A stretch of 64,000 nt of DNA from Scandinavium sp036409475. Lineage in GTDB: Bacteria; Pseudomonadota; Gammaproteobacteria; Enterobacterales; Enterobacteriaceae. The notes under the pieces were generated by a model, which ran no database searches, had not been told where the DNA came from, and was given only the letters and a program-made list of their open reading frames with translations. Shown here one piece after another: positions 8,262-17,505 of this stretch. The stretch is taken from contig NZ_JAYRCK010000007.1 in NCBI RefSeq assembly GCF_036409475.1, positions 1 to 64,000 of the forward strand. The letters are read 5' to 3'. Both the position numbers and the translations under genes were made by a program. The stretch's first letter is position 1, and the number at the start of each line of letters is the position of its first letter.

Positions 8262-8732
8262 ATGAACATTATCGAAGCTAACGTAGCGGCTCCTGAAGCC
8301 CGCGTCGCCATCACCATTGCGCGTTTCAACAACTTCATCAATGACAGCCTGCTGGAAGGTGCGATTGACGCCCTGAAGCGCATTGGTCAAGTGAACGATA
8401 ACAACATCACCGTAGTCTGGGTTCCGGGCGCATACGAACTGCCACTGGCAGCGGGCGCACTGGCGAAGACCGGTAAATATGACGCCGTTGTGGCATTGGG
8501 CACCGTTATTCGTGGCGGTACGGCTCACTTTGAATACGTCGCCGGTGGCGCAAGCAATGGCCTGCTGCAGGTTGCACAGGACAGCGAAATTCCGGTCGCT
8601 TTTGGCGTATTGACCACCGAAAGCATCGAACAAGCCATCGAACGCGCTGGCACCAAGGCGGGTAACAAGGGTGCAGAAGCTGCACTGACCGCACTTGAAA
8701 TGATTAATGTATTGAAGGCCATCAGGGCCTGA
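8262..8732 (+). CDS. ribH: Lumazine synthase RibH
   Basis: This enzyme condenses the RibD-pathway pyrimidine with dihydroxybutanone phosphate to form lumazine, the direct riboflavin precursor. The 156-residue protein shows family motifs ARFNNFI, VPGAYELP, GTVIRGGTAHFEYV (with the catalytic His) and FGVLTTES. It normally assembles as a 60-mer. It is 88 bp after ribD and 19 bp before nusB. E. coli literature also calls it ribE. Confidence 0.97.
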   Translation: MNIIEANVAAPEARVAITIARFNNFINDSLLEGAIDALKRIGQVNDNNITVVWVPGAYELPLAAGALAKTGKYDAVVALGTVIRGGTAHFEYVAGGASNGLLQVAQDSEIPVAFGVLTTESIEQAIERAGTKAGNKGAEAALTALEMINVLKAIRA

Positions 8733-8751
8733 TTTTTGTAAGGGGAATTCC

Positions 8752-9171
8752 GTGAAACCTGCTGCTCGTCGCCGCGCCCGTGAGTGTGCCGTCCAGGCGC
8801 TTTACTCCTGGCAGTTGTCCCATAACGACATCGCTGATGTTGAATATCAGTTCCTGGCGGAACAGGACGTGAAAGACGTCGACGTCGTGTACTTCCGTGA
8901 ACTGCTGTCCGGGGTGGCGACCAACAGCGCGTATCTCGATGGCCTGATGAAACCGTACCTCTCCCGTCTGCTGGAAGAGTTGGGTCAGGTGGAAAAAGCC
9001 GTGCTGCGTATCGCGCTGTTCGAGCTGGCTAAACGTGATGATGTGCCGTACAAAGTGGCCATCAACGAAGCCATCGAACTGGCGAAAACCTTCGGCGCTG
9101 AAGACAGCCACAAGTTTGTCAACGGCGTGCTGGATAAAGCAGCTCCGGTCATCCGTCCCCGCAAAAAGTAA
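8752..9171 (+). CDS. nusB: Transcription antitermination factor NusB
   Basis: NusB with NusE (S10) binds boxA RNA for rRNA antitermination. The 139-residue, all-helical protein begins with the arginine-rich RNA-binding segment KPAARRRARECAVQALYSWQL and matches E. coli in length. GTG is the start codon, preceded by AAGGGG. A strong terminator follows the gene. Confidence 0.96.
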   Translation: MKPAARRRARECAVQALYSWQLSHNDIADVEYQFLAEQDVKDVDVVYFRELLSGVATNSAYLDGLMKPYLSRLLEELGQVEKAVLRIALFELAKRDDVPYKVAINEAIELAKTFGAEDSHKFVNGVLDKAAPVIRPRKK

Positions 9172-9177
9172 TCTGCA

Positions 9178-9221
9178 GGCCGACGAAGCGGTTTCTCCGC
9201 TTTGGTCGGCCTCTCTTTTTT
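9178..9221 (+). terminator. Rho-independent terminator after nusB
   Basis: A 14-bp G+C-rich stem (arms 9178-9191 and 9197-9211, one G:T or bulge) is followed by CTCTCTTTTTTCC. It separates nusB from thiL, so thiL probably depends on read-through or its own promoter. Confidence 0.82.
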
Positions 9222-9240
9222 CCTGTCTCGAGGCTGACGC

Positions 9241-10215
9241 ATGGCATGCGGTGAATTCTCTCTCATTTCCCGTTATTTCGATCGCGTAAGAAGCTCCCGT
9301 CTTGATGTTGAAACCGGAATCGGTGACGACTGTGCGCTGCTCAGCGTGCCAGAGAAACAGACGCTGGCGATCAGCACCGATACGCTGGTATCGGGCATTC
9401 ATTTTCTTCCGGACATCAACCCTGCCGATCTTGCTCGCAAAGCGCTGGCGGTCAATCTCAGTGATTTAGCGGCGATGGGCGCGGACCCCGCGTGGCTGAC
9501 ATTAGCCCTGACGCTGCCTTCTGTGGATGACGCCTGGCTGGAAACGTTCAGCGACAGCCTGTTCGAACAGCTCAATTACTACGATATGCAGCTGATTGGC
9601 GGCGACACCACTAAAGGTCCGCTGTCGATGACGCTGGGTATTCATGGTTTTGTGCCAGAAGGCCGGGCCCTCAAGCGGTCAGGCGCAAAACCAGGTGACT
9701 GGATTTACGTCACTGGCACACCGGGTGATAGCGCGGCGGGTCTGGCGATTTTGCAGGACCGCTTGCAGGTTAACGCGAAAGAAGACGCTGATTATCTGGT
9801 CAAACGCCATCTCCATCCGACGCCACGCATTCTGAGCGGGCAAGCCCTGCGCGGGCTGGCAAATTCGGCTATCGATCTTTCTGACGGGCTGATTTCTGAT
9901 TTAGGGCACATCCTCAAAGCGAGCGAGTGCGGGGCAAGAATCGATCTCGATTTACTGCCGTATTCGCAAGCCATGACTCGCCACGTCGAGCCTGAGCAGG
10001 CGCTGCGCTGGGCGTTAGCGGGCGGCGAAGACTACGAGCTGTGCTTTACCGTGCCAGAATTGAACCGAGGTGCGATGGATGTGGCGCTGGGGAGTTTTGG
10101 TATGGCGTATACCTGCATCGGGCAGATGACGGCCGATGTAGAAGGACTGCATTTTCAGCGTGACGGTAAGCCGGTGACGCTCGACTGGAAGGGGTACGAC
10201 CATTTTGCGCAGTAA
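9241..10215 (+). CDS. thiL: Thiamine-monophosphate kinase ThiL
   Basis: ThiL phosphorylates thiamine monophosphate to the active cofactor TPP. The 324-residue protein has the PurM-like nucleotide and metal motifs GIGDDCALL (25-33), STDTLVSGIHF, AVNLSDLAAMGADP and GGDTTKGP. The start at 9241 matches the E. coli protein, with GAGG upstream. Its 3' end overlaps the pgpA start by 11 bases, suggesting translational coupling. Confidence 0.96.
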   Translation: MACGEFSLISRYFDRVRSSRLDVETGIGDDCALLSVPEKQTLAISTDTLVSGIHFLPDINPADLARKALAVNLSDLAAMGADPAWLTLALTLPSVDDAWLETFSDSLFEQLNYYDMQLIGGDTTKGPLSMTLGIHGFVPEGRALKRSGAKPGDWIYVTGTPGDSAAGLAILQDRLQVNAKEDADYLVKRHLHPTPRILSGQALRGLANSAIDLSDGLISDLGHILKASECGARIDLDLLPYSQAMTRHVEPEQALRWALAGGEDYELCFTVPELNRGAMDVALGSFGMAYTCIGQMTADVEGLHFQRDGKPVTLDWKGYDHFAQ

Positions 10216-10708
10216 AGACGTCGCGAAAAGCCGCCTGAGTCTGCTCAATCCCTGGCATTTACTCGCCACAGGATTTGGCAGCGGGCTGAGCCCAATCATG
10301 CCAGGCACGGCGGGCTCTCTGGCCGCCATTCCCTTCTGGTATCTGCTCACGCTTCTGCCCTGGCAGCTCTATTCGCTGGTGGTGATGCTGAGTATCTCTA
10401 TCGGGGTCTACATTTGTCACCGCACTGCCAAAGACATGGGCGTGCATGACCACGGCAGTATCGTCTGGGACGAATTTGTCGGGATGTGGATAACGCTGAT
10501 GGCGTTGCCAACCAACCAGTGGCAGTGGGTCGCCGCAGGCTTCGTGATCTTCCGCATTTTCGATATGTGGAAGCCGTGGCCGATTCGCTGGTTTGACCGC
10601 AACGTGCACGGCGGCATGGGGATTATGGTCGACGATATCATCGCCGGGATCATCTCTGCGGGGCTGCTGTACTTGATTGGCCACCACTGGCCGATGGGGA
10701 TTATTTGA
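10205..10708 (+). CDS. pgpA: Phosphatidylglycerophosphatase A
   Basis: PgpA removes phosphate from phosphatidylglycerol phosphate in the inner membrane. It has 167 residues with three to four membrane segments and the family motifs GSGLSPIMPGTAGSL and VWDEFVGMW. Where E. coli has ATG-ACC-ATT-TTG, this sequence reads ACG-ACC-ATT-TTG. The usual ATG is therefore lost, and the start is probably the TTG at 10205, ten bases after an AAGGGG at 10189-10194. ATT at 10202 is a less likely choice. It overlaps thiL. Confidence 0.93.
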   Translation: MRSKDVAKSRLSLLNPWHLLATGFGSGLSPIMPGTAGSLAAIPFWYLLTLLPWQLYSLVVMLSISIGVYICHRTAKDMGVHDHGSIVWDEFVGMWITLMALPTNQWQWVAAGFVIFRIFDMWKPWPIRWFDRNVHGGMGIMVDDIIAGIISAGLLYLIGHHWPMGII

Positions 10709-10709
10709 T

Positions 10710-10734
10710 AAAGGGGGGCTTGCTCTCCTTTTTT
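10710..10734 (+). terminator. Probable terminator after pgpA
   Basis: An AAAGG/CCTTT stem with a G-rich upper part and a six-T run follows pgpA. It marks the boundary between the conserved block and the inserted Wadjet operon. The next 135 bp are A+T-rich (10735-10870), hold no gene and probably carry the Wadjet promoter. Confidence 0.55.
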
Positions 10735-10870
10735 ATAATCAATATTTATATATTAATGTCAATTTATTCATTTAGTTAATGAGTAAAGTCCTGCTGGACA
10801 TCCTCCTGCGAAATCGGACACACTAAATACAAGACCGTTTCTCCTGTAGCAACGTTTTGTAAGGCTGGTG

Positions 10871-12337
10871 ATGATGGCAACCGATCTCAGTTATGACTTC
10901 CTTGAACAATTCAAAGAACAAAGCCTGGCGTTAAAGCTCCTTCGTTCAACACATTTCTCTCTTACCGTCAGTTTTCTCTATCGTGTCTTTGTTGTGACCA
11001 ATCGCCGCAGCGTTCCCTATATGGAGCTGGTTGGCTTACTGGAGCAACACTTGTTTGATATCAAAGAAAGCTATGGCGAAGAAAAATATCCCAAAGCAGC
11101 CAGAAACTACCTTGATGACTGGATTAATAATAAAGGCGGCTATCTCAGAAAGTATCTGTCCGAAGGCAGCGATGAACCGGAATGCGATTTGCTACCCGAA
11201 GTGGAAAAAGCCCTGCACTGGCTTGAAGAGCTACAGGGGCGCCAGTTTGTCGGCACCGAATCGCGCCTGAAACTGTTGCTGGATATGATTGGTGAATTGG
11301 TTGAAGGCACCAGTGAAGATCCGGTGCAAAAACTGCAACAGCTTAAAGCACGAAAAGCTGAAATTGAGCAATCCATCGTGGCGGTAGAGCTTGGGCAGGA
11401 GCAGGGGTTCTCAGCGACACAGATCAGGGAAAGACTTTATTTACTCTCCGATATGTCTCGCCAGTTGCTTGGGGATTTTCGCCAGGTTGAGGCCAATTTT
11501 CGCCAGCTTGACCGCGATTCACGTAAGACTATCAGTGCCGGTGGTCATCTTAAAGGTGACGTGCTGGACAGGATTTTCGAGCATCAGGATGTGATTGATG
11601 ATTCTGATGAGGGCCAGTCATTTAGCGCCTTCTTTGAGCTGCTGATGACGCCCAAAATGCGGGATGGAATGCGGGAAAATTTACAGCTGTTATTGCAACA
11701 CGAACAGGGGCGTGAGGTTATTCAAAACGATCGGTTGTTGACGCATTTATACAGCTGGCTGTTGGATGCTGGGGGGAAAGTCAATGCGACCCGTCAGCAA
11801 ATTACGGATCAATTAAGGCGCTATATCCAGGAACAATCGCAGGATAACCGACGCGTGCTGGAAATTATTCGTGAGTTTGAAATAGAAGCTCACCGTTTCA
11901 GAGAGCGGGAAGACGAACTGAATGCACTCTCGCTCGGTGGCATGCAGGCAGAGATCGACCCGTTGTTTAGCCGTCAGCTCTGGCAGCCGAAACAGGACGA
12001 ACAGCTGGAGAGCCGCATTACGGTTGCGGAGTCAGAGCCTGATGTTGATTTCAACCAGTTGCTTGCGTTAAGCCATATCAGTGAGCAGCAGCTCCAGCGC
12101 AATATTTTGCAGTGCCTGATGGATAACCACGGGCAGGTCACTCTGGCGGAAGTGCTGGAACGCTATCCATTGCAGTATGGGCTGGATGAACTGCTGACCT
12201 ACATCAAAATGGGCTGCGACCAGGTGGTGGCTTCGCATATCGACAAACAGCATAAGCAACGCGTCTCCTGGCAGCCTGAAGCCGGTCTGACGAGAAGCGT
12301 GTCGGTACCTAAAATTACGTTTGTACGGGGAGGGTAA
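10871..12337 (+). CDS. jetA: Wadjet defence protein JetA (DUF3375)
   Basis: JetA is the kleisin-like subunit (MukF/MksF counterpart) of the Wadjet SMC complex, which recognises and helps cleave circular plasmid DNA. The 488-residue protein is helical and charged, with the DUF3375 N-terminal region (SLALKLLRSTHFSLTVSFLYRVF) and a C-terminal winged-helix-like part. The start chosen is ATG 10871, six bases after AAGG; ATG 10874 is equally possible. It is first of four tightly packed genes in the order JetA-B-C-D. Identification rests on this gene order and on the clearly typed JetC and JetD. Confidence 0.88.
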   Translation: MMATDLSYDFLEQFKEQSLALKLLRSTHFSLTVSFLYRVFVVTNRRSVPYMELVGLLEQHLFDIKESYGEEKYPKAARNYLDDWINNKGGYLRKYLSEGSDEPECDLLPEVEKALHWLEELQGRQFVGTESRLKLLLDMIGELVEGTSEDPVQKLQQLKARKAEIEQSIVAVELGQEQGFSATQIRERLYLLSDMSRQLLGDFRQVEANFRQLDRDSRKTISAGGHLKGDVLDRIFEHQDVIDDSDEGQSFSAFFELLMTPKMRDGMRENLQLLLQHEQGREVIQNDRLLTHLYSWLLDAGGKVNATRQQITDQLRRYIQEQSQDNRRVLEIIREFEIEAHRFREREDELNALSLGGMQAEIDPLFSRQLWQPKQDEQLESRITVAESEPDVDFNQLLALSHISEQQLQRNILQCLMDNHGQVTLAEVLERYPLQYGLDELLTYIKMGCDQVVASHIDKQHKQRVSWQPEAGLTRSVSVPKITFVRGG

Positions 12338-12340
12338 CGG

Positions 12341-12955
12341 ATGACCGATATTTTTGCTGCCTCACTTTTGGGGGAAGAAACGCGTAACAGCCTGTCGCGG
12401 GTACTCATTCGTCTGTTGAAAGGGCCGCTATATCGCTCGCGCCACCGTGATTTGTGGGAAGTGATGACCCGTGATCAGCACAACATTCGCAGTTATTTTC
12501 AGCCGTTAGGGTTGACGCTAACGCTGGATGAGGCCGAAGGATTTGCTTTTCTGGTTCAGCAGCCTACTGATAATGATGATGATTTTCCCCGGCTTATTCC
12601 CAGACGTAATTTGACCTTCGCCCAAAGCGTGTTGCTGGTGTCATTAAGAAAGAGGCTGGCTGAACACGATGCAGAAGAAGGGGCGCCACGGCTGGTGGTG
12701 ACGCGCCAGGAAATGTATTCCTGGCTAAAACCTTATCTGCCGGAAGTGAATAATGAGGTTAAACAAAATAAAGAGCTGGACACGGTAATTAAACGGATCA
12801 GCGAGATGGGATTTATCAGCGTGCTGACCCATCACCCTGATGAGTTTGAAGTTTTGCGCATTATTAAAGCCATTGTAACGGCAGAGCAGATTAACACGTT
12901 TATCCAGCTATTCAGGGAACGAAACGGCGTTCAGGAGGAAGAGTCGGATGAGTGA
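12341..12955 (+). CDS. jetB: Wadjet defence protein JetB (DUF4194)
   Basis: JetB corresponds to MukE/MksE, the KITE subunit that binds the kleisin in the SMC ring. The 204-residue protein matches the DUF4194 type, with a typical SLSRVLIRLLKGPLY start and the SVLLVSLRKRLAE and RISEMGFI segments. It begins three bases after jetA and overlaps the first eight bases of jetC, so the three are translated together. Confidence 0.88.
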   Translation: MTDIFAASLLGEETRNSLSRVLIRLLKGPLYRSRHRDLWEVMTRDQHNIRSYFQPLGLTLTLDEAEGFAFLVQQPTDNDDDFPRLIPRRNLTFAQSVLLVSLRKRLAEHDAEEGAPRLVVTRQEMYSWLKPYLPEVNNEVKQNKELDTVIKRISEMGFISVLTHHPDEFEVLRIIKAIVTAEQINTFIQLFRERNGVQEEESDE

Positions 12956-15900
12956 CACGAGGGTATTAAAGGGCTTTCGCCTCGAACGTATGGAAGTCCT
13001 TAACTGGGGAACGTTTGATCAGCAGGTCTGGTCAATCACGCCTGAGGGGAAAAATAGTCTGTTGACCGGCAATATCGGCAGCGGCAAATCGACGCTGGTT
13101 GATGCTCTCACCACGTTACTGGTTCCTCCACGCAAGCTGGCCTATAACAAAGCCGCAGGAGCTGAAGACAAAGAGCGTTCTGCTGAGTCTTATTTCTTCG
13201 GACACTATACGTCCGTTCAGGATGATAGCGGGAAAGCGAGAGCCAAAGGGCTCCGGTCCGACGATAAACACTTCAGCGTGCTACTGGCTGTTTTTTATGC
13301 CGAAGCACTCCAGCAGACGGTTTCGCTGGCGCAACTCTTTTGGTTGAAGCCAGGTGAGACAAAAGTGAAGCGTCTCTACGTGGTTGCCCAGCGAGCGTTG
13401 TCTGTTTCGGCGGATTTCTCGGGTTTTGGCTCCAGAATAAACGATCTGCGTAAAGTCTTACGCAAAGACGTGACGACAGAGATATCGGATACCTTTCCGC
13501 TCTACCAGCAATCTTTTTCTAAGCTGCTGGGTCTGGGAAGCGATGGTCGCGCACTGGAGCTGTTCAACCAGACCATTTCCATGAAATCCGTGGGCTCGGT
13601 AACGGATTTTGTGCGCCACAATATGCTGGAACAGCCCGAAACGGAAAAGCAGCTGCTGGAGCTGGAGCGTAATTATGACGATCTCCATCGTTTACACGAC
13701 GCGGTAGTTGCTGCGAGGCAGAAAATTCAACTATTGGAACCGGTAAGTCAGTTGGGCGAAGAAGCGCAGAAAGCGGCTAAAGAGCGGGAAGTTTATCATT
13801 ATGCCCGAACGTTCCTTGAACCCTGGATGAGCAGCAAAGCTATCGTGTTGTATCGTTCGCGTCTGGAGCGTCAGCAGCAGGAACTGGCTAAGCAGATTAT
13901 CGATCTTGATAACCTGGACAATCTTCAGGTCACGGTACAGCAACGGATCGAACAGATCCGTGATGAGATCAGCGGCAACGGGGGGAGCCGACTCCAGCAG
14001 CTTTCTCAGGAGATCAAACAGAAAGAAGCCGAACGCGACGACAGGCGCAAGAATTACGTGCTGTATCAGGGGCTCGCACTGGCGCTGGAGTTAAACAGCG
14101 AACTAGACTCTGCGACGTTTGTCAGCAACCTTGAACAGGCCAAAAATCGAGCCGAAAGTATTCATCAGAAGCTTAATCAGCATGAAGAGCGGCGCGACGA
14201 GCTCAAGCAGCAGCTGTGGCAAACACAGGCTGAACAGGAAAAAATTGCCGGGGAGCTCACGGCCATTAAAAAAAGGCAATCCAACATTCCTTCCCGCCAG
14301 TTGGCTATTCGCGAACAGCTTTGTGAAGCACTGTCGGTGGCAGAAACCGATTTACCCTTTATCGGTGAATTGCTGCAAATCAAACCCGCGCAGCAGCACT
14401 GGCAGGGGGCTATCGAAAGGGTGATGCATGGCTTTGCACTGAGTTTGCTGGTGCCCGATGAGCATTATCAACAGGTCTCTGAGTTTATAGAGCAAACCCA
14501 TCTGGGGGGCCGACTGGTTTATTATCGCGTTAAGTCGGGCATCGATTTTTCTGTCGCGTCAGTGGATAACGAGGCTCTACCCGCAAAAATAGAGATTAAA
14601 CCTGACAGCGCTTTTTATGGCTGGCTCGACCGGGAGATTCAGCAACGCTTTCATTATCAGTGCTGTGAGTCATTGACCGATTTTCGGCGTAGCCAAAAGG
14701 CGATTACGCTGAATGGGCAGGTAAAAACCGGCCCCGATCGCCATGAAAAAGATGACCGTTATCAGATTCAGGATAAAAGCCGTTATGTGCTTGGCTGGAG
14801 TAATAAAGAAAAAATTCAGCTGCTGGCGGCAAACTACAGCCAGTTACAAAGCAGCGTGGCCGCAATAAACAAAGAGATCGGTGAGTCCACGACATTCAAA
14901 GAATCGCTGGATGAACTGCGGCGAAAAGCCTTACAGCTTGCTGACTTTAGTTATTCTTTTCTTCAAATTAACTGGCCGCTTTCCAGCGAGCAGGTTGAAC
15001 GGCTTGCCGATGAATATCGCCAGCTGGAGTCCTCTTCTGAGACGTTAAAGCTTTTACAGCAAAATTTAGATGTCGCACGTAACGAGTTGCAACAGGTACA
15101 AACTCAGCGTGATGAACTTCATCGCAAGCAAGGTGAGCTGAAAAATAAAATACTCACCCATCAGGGCGAATTGAATCAGCATCAAGTGCAGGCTTCTACT
15201 CCTACGGCCCAACAACAGACGGATTATTATCCCCTGCTGGAAGAGATATATACTCGCTATGGTGCCGGAGACGGGTTGCGTATCGAAATGCTGGTTAACC
15301 AACTTTTGTTACTGCGTACTAAATTAAACGAAAAAATACAGCATATTGAAGAACGGAGGGGCAAAAAACAGGATGGAATGATTGCGGCGATGGGCGATTT
15401 TATTTATGCCTTCCCCAATGATGCCACCGAACTCGATCGTAGCATGGAGGCACTGCCGGAATATCAGCAGCTTTTGCTCCAGTTACAAAAAGAAGATCTT
15501 CCTCGTCACGAAGCACGTTTTAAAGAAATGCTCAATCGTGACACCATTCGCGCCATGGTGCTATTTCGCAGCCAGCTGGATAAGCAGGAAGAAGATATTA
15601 AGAACCGGATCCGGATAATCAATCGTTCACTGATCGATTTAGATTATCAGCCCGGAACCTATATCGAAGTGATGGGGGTTCCTTCACCGGATGTGGATAT
15701 TCGTGAATTTAAGCAGCGGCTGAAGCAGTGTGTTGAATATAGCACCGACGATAATCTGTATTCAGAGCAGAAGTTTGAGCAGGTGAAATCTCTTATCGAA
15801 CAGATGCGCAATCAGCCGAAATGGACGCAAAAAGTCGTTGATGCGCGCTACTGGCTGCTGTTTAACGTGATCGAGCGCTACCGTGAGGATCACAGCGAGA

Positions 15901-16328
15901 AAGAGTGTTATTCCGACTCGGGGGGAAAATCGGGGGGACAAAAAGAGAAGCTGGCTTATTCCATTTTGGCCGCGGCTATCATGCTGCAATATCGTCTGGT
16001 TGAAGACGGCGAGCATAACAACAGGGCACGACGCTTCAACCTTGTGGTCATTGATGAGGCCTTTGCTCGCGGCTCAAAAGACAGTACGCGTTTTGGGCTT
16101 GAGTTGTTTAAAAAGCTGGGCCTGCAGCTTTTACTGGTGACGCCGTTACAGAAGCTGGACGTGATTGAAAACTATGTAAACCATGTTCATTTTGTCGATC
16201 AGAAAGAGAATCGCTCTATGGTGCTGAATATGTCGATTGAGGATTATCGTGAGCGTCTGCAACAGCATCGGGCGTTACAGGAATATGCGACGCTGATAGA
16301 AGAAGGCGATGATGGCCACTCTGTTTGA
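12948..16328 (+). CDS. jetC: Wadjet SMC-like ATPase JetC
   Basis: JetC is the motor of the complex, related to MukB/MksB. The 1126-residue protein has a Walker A at 41-49 (GNIGSGKST), long coiled-coil arms (about 250-480 and 640-900) around a central hinge-like domain, an ABC signature near 990 (SGGKSGGQKEK) and a Walker B near 1031-1037 (LVVIDEA). The coding sequence is complete, with no stop or frameshift. GGAGGAAGAG lies just before the start, inside jetB. Residues needed for ATP hydrolysis all appear intact. Confidence 0.93.
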   Translation: MSDTRVLKGFRLERMEVLNWGTFDQQVWSITPEGKNSLLTGNIGSGKSTLVDALTTLLVPPRKLAYNKAAGAEDKERSAESYFFGHYTSVQDDSGKARAKGLRSDDKHFSVLLAVFYAEALQQTVSLAQLFWLKPGETKVKRLYVVAQRALSVSADFSGFGSRINDLRKVLRKDVTTEISDTFPLYQQSFSKLLGLGSDGRALELFNQTISMKSVGSVTDFVRHNMLEQPETEKQLLELERNYDDLHRLHDAVVAARQKIQLLEPVSQLGEEAQKAAKEREVYHYARTFLEPWMSSKAIVLYRSRLERQQQELAKQIIDLDNLDNLQVTVQQRIEQIRDEISGNGGSRLQQLSQEIKQKEAERDDRRKNYVLYQGLALALELNSELDSATFVSNLEQAKNRAESIHQKLNQHEERRDELKQQLWQTQAEQEKIAGELTAIKKRQSNIPSRQLAIREQLCEALSVAETDLPFIGELLQIKPAQQHWQGAIERVMHGFALSLLVPDEHYQQVSEFIEQTHLGGRLVYYRVKSGIDFSVASVDNEALPAKIEIKPDSAFYGWLDREIQQRFHYQCCESLTDFRRSQKAITLNGQVKTGPDRHEKDDRYQIQDKSRYVLGWSNKEKIQLLAANYSQLQSSVAAINKEIGESTTFKESLDELRRKALQLADFSYSFLQINWPLSSEQVERLADEYRQLESSSETLKLLQQNLDVARNELQQVQTQRDELHRKQGELKNKILTHQGELNQHQVQASTPTAQQQTDYYPLLEEIYTRYGAGDGLRIEMLVNQLLLLRTKLNEKIQHIEERRGKKQDGMIAAMGDFIYAFPNDATELDRSMEALPEYQQLLLQLQKEDLPRHEARFKEMLNRDTIRAMVLFRSQLDKQEEDIKNRIRIINRSLIDLDYQPGTYIEVMGVPSPDVDIREFKQRLKQCVEYSTDDNLYSEQKFEQVKSLIEQMRNQPKWTQKVVDARYWLLFNVIERYREDHSEKECYSDSGGKSGGQKEKLAYSILAAAIMLQYRLVEDGEHNNRARRFNLVVIDEAFARGSKDSTRFGLELFKKLGLQLLLVTPLQKLDVIENYVNHVHFVDQKENRSMVLNMSIEDYRERLQQHRALQEYATLIEEGDDGHSV

Positions 16329-17505
16329 CATAAAATCAGTGCGGGAAAAGCTAGTAAAATCATGGCTGCGTTACGATTTTCACCGGCGTTGGTTGACGAA
16401 CAGCCTTGAATTTCCCTTGCAGGTCGCTTTGCCGAAAGTCACTGAACGACAGATGATGCATGATTTTATGAGTGTGCAGACTCAGGTTATCCAGTTTCGC
16501 AGAGTCTGTGAAGAACACCCCGGATTAGTGCTGATCGAGAAGGAATTTCAGTTTTCGTCGCTCGGGCGCCAGCGCGTACCGATTGCTGTTGAATGGCTAT
16601 CGCTGGAGGCGATATGCCAGTTCCTCAGGCAACATGGCGCATGGGCGCGTTTTGTCAGCGATGTCACTTTATTACGTTCCCATTTCCCACAGCTTGAGTC
16701 GTGGTATTCGGAGAACATTGCGCTGATTGAGGAGTATCACGGCGACTGGCCTAAACTCATCAAAGTCTGTCACTACTTTTTGGCGATGCCACGACCTGGA
16801 TTGTACCTGCGCCAGCTCGATATTGCTGATATTGACAGTAAGTTTATTGAAGCGCGCAAGCGGGCTCTTAAACTGCTGCTGGATGTCTTGTTGCCGCAGG
16901 AGAGTATTGATTTACGCTTTACGCAGTTATCGCATTTTGGTTTTGAACAGCGCTACGGCTTGTTGCATGAAAAAAATACGCTTCGTTTTCGGCTCCTTGA
17001 TCCGGCGCTTGCTGAGCATTTCTGCGGCGTGCGTGATATGACGATCCCCGTGGATGAATTTGCCAGTCTCAATCTTGGTTTGAATGCCGTTTATATCACA
17101 GAGAATAAGGTCAATTTTCTGGCTTTTCCTGATGTAGCCAATGCCATCGTTATTTTTGGTCAGGGCTATGGCGTTCAGTTATTAAAGCAGGTGAGTTGGT
17201 TAACTCGGGTCAATATCCGGTATTGGGGCGATATTGATACCAACGGTTTTGCTATTTTGTCGCAGCTACGCGGCTATTTTCCTCATGTTCAGTCATTGCT
17301 GATGGATGAAGTGACACTCGTTGCCAGTCGGGAATTCTGGGGGGATGAGCCGAAGAGTAAGTGTCATCCTGCCGACATGCTCCCTTTTCTGACGGAGCCA
17401 GAACAACGGGTCTACCAAAAGCTCAAAACACATCACTGGAAGCCGTTTTTGCGGGTAGAGCAGGAAAGAATTCCCTTTCATCTCCTGCAGCAAGTGCTTA
17501 CTTAA
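16312..17505 (+). CDS. jetD: Wadjet nuclease JetD (DUF3322/DUF2220, Toprim-like)
   Basis: JetD is the nuclease subunit that cuts plasmid DNA after loop extrusion by JetABC. The 397-residue protein has an N-terminal DUF3322 region and a C-terminal DUF2220 Toprim-like domain. The acidic motif GDIDTNGF lies near residues 304-311, preceded by YITENK and a glycine-rich FGQGYG segment; together they form the metal site. The start is ATG 16312 (AGAAGG five bases before); ATG 16309 is too close to that site. It overlaps the end of jetC. Its stop overlaps the yajO remnant by eight bases, tail to tail. Confidence 0.9.
   Translation: MATLFDIKSVREKLVKSWLRYDFHRRWLTNSLEFPLQVALPKVTERQMMHDFMSVQTQVIQFRRVCEEHPGLVLIEKEFQFSSLGRQRVPIAVEWLSLEAICQFLRQHGAWARFVSDVTLLRSHFPQLESWYSENIALIEEYHGDWPKLIKVCHYFLAMPRPGLYLRQLDIADIDSKFIEARKRALKLLLDVLLPQESIDLRFTQLSHFGFEQRYGLLHEKNTLRFRLLDPALAEHFCGVRDMTIPVDEFASLNLGLNAVYITENKVNFLAFPDVANAIVIFGQGYGVQLLKQVSWLTRVNIRYWGDIDTNGFAILSQLRGYFPHVQSLLMDEVTLVASREFWGDEPKSKCHPADMLPFLTEPEQRVYQKLKTHHWKPFLRVEQERIPFHLLQQVLT

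Noticed and set aside
10871..16328. Reading the four-gene operon as the housekeeping MukFEB condensin
   Set aside because: The JetD-type nuclease gene is present, the protein sizes differ (JetC 1126 residues against about 1480 for MukB) and the locus is not the mukFEB locus.
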